Below are positions 5,650-5,732 of a stretch of DNA of 5,732 bases, in pieces (position 1 is the stretch's first letter; each line of letters begins with the position of its first letter). Position numbers and translations under genes: made by a program. The notes under the pieces were generated by a model. It did no database searches. It saw only the letters and a program-made list of their open reading frames with translations, and was not told the DNA's origin. The stretch comes from Acidobacteriota bacterium (lineage in GTDB: Bacteria; Acidobacteriota; Vicinamibacteria; Vicinamibacterales; CAVVIG01). Location: positions 1-5,732 of the forward strand of contig QHWK01000094.1 of the NCBI GenBank assembly GCA_003223775.1. Reading direction: 5' to 3'.

Positions 5650-5732
5650 TCGGCGGCGGCGCCGCCGCTGAGGGCATCCACCTGCCCGCGCTGGCGCGCG
5701 TACGCGGCGTCGAGACCGTCGCGATCGTGGAT
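5586..5732 (+). CDS. Gfo/Idh/MocA-family oxidoreductase, N-terminus only (runs off window)
   Basis: The 49 visible codons contain PLRVGVIGGGAAAEGIHLPA, then LARVRGVETVAIVD: the first beta strand, glycine-rich turn and helix of a Rossmann NAD(P)-binding fold as found in Gfo/Idh/MocA dehydrogenases, ending at the acidic residue that commonly binds the adenosine ribose of NAD. In polysaccharide clusters such enzymes often oxidise nucleotide sugars or cyclitols, which is the likely role here (inference). ATG 5586 is preferred because GGAGA (5570-5574) lies 11 nt upstream; an in-frame ATG at 5568 would add six residues. The gene overlaps the 3' end of the TagF-like gene by 64 bp, in a different frame. 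The C-terminal substrate domain is outside the window, so the substrate cannot be judged. Confidence 0.75.
   Translation, partial: MHDVTASVADARDAKPLRVGVIGGGAAAEGIHLPALARVRGVETVAIVD

Noticed and set aside
1..5732. tRNA or rRNA genes, insertion sequences, integrase sites
   Set aside because: No cloverleaf, rRNA-like stretch, transposase motif or terminal repeat was seen in the window.

Overview
This is a high-GC (roughly 70% by eye) window in which every supported gene lies on the + strand with tiny gaps or overlaps. It looks like one operon-like segment of a cell-surface or extracellular polysaccharide cluster. Base composition, the style of the glycosyltransferase and O-antigen-ligase-like proteins, and the heptanucleotide repeat arrays recall Acidobacteriota (Vicinamibacteria-type) genomes. 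That assignment is from memory and rests on no marker gene.

Layout: (1) the 3' part of a membrane-associated family 2 glycosyltransferase (3-662), whose normal C-terminal membrane tail seems to sit in another frame at 662-772; (2) a short spacer with a perfect 9-bp hairpin (778-801) and a good Shine-Dalgarno; (3) an O-antigen ligase/polymerase-like (Wzy_C) membrane protein whose first 64 codons (816-1007) are out of frame with the main body (1024-2298), and whose body carries an in-frame insertion of 7-bp repeats (1950-2058); (4) a TagB/TagF-like polyol-phosphate transferase family protein (2295-3482) whose 3' end runs through a second heptad array (3369-3459); (5) a soluble GT-A family 2 glycosyltransferase (3464-4438); (6) a second, diverged TagB/TagF-like protein (4435-5649); (7) the start of a Gfo/Idh/MocA-type NAD(P)-dependent oxidoreductase (5586 to the window end).

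Working together (inference): the two glycosyltransferases would build a lipid-linked oligosaccharide, the two TagF-like proteins could add polyol-phosphate or related groups from a CDP-activated donor, the oxidoreductase would modify a nucleotide sugar, and the Wzy/WaaL-like protein would polymerise or ligate the product on the outer face of the inner membrane.

The least ordinary part is at DNA level. Two heptad repeat arrays that lack stop codons (the TCCSCAR-type units in all six frames) have entered or extended genes, one of them replacing the ribosome-binding region of a gene, and two nearby genes carry frame lesions. I see no new defence or mobile system here.
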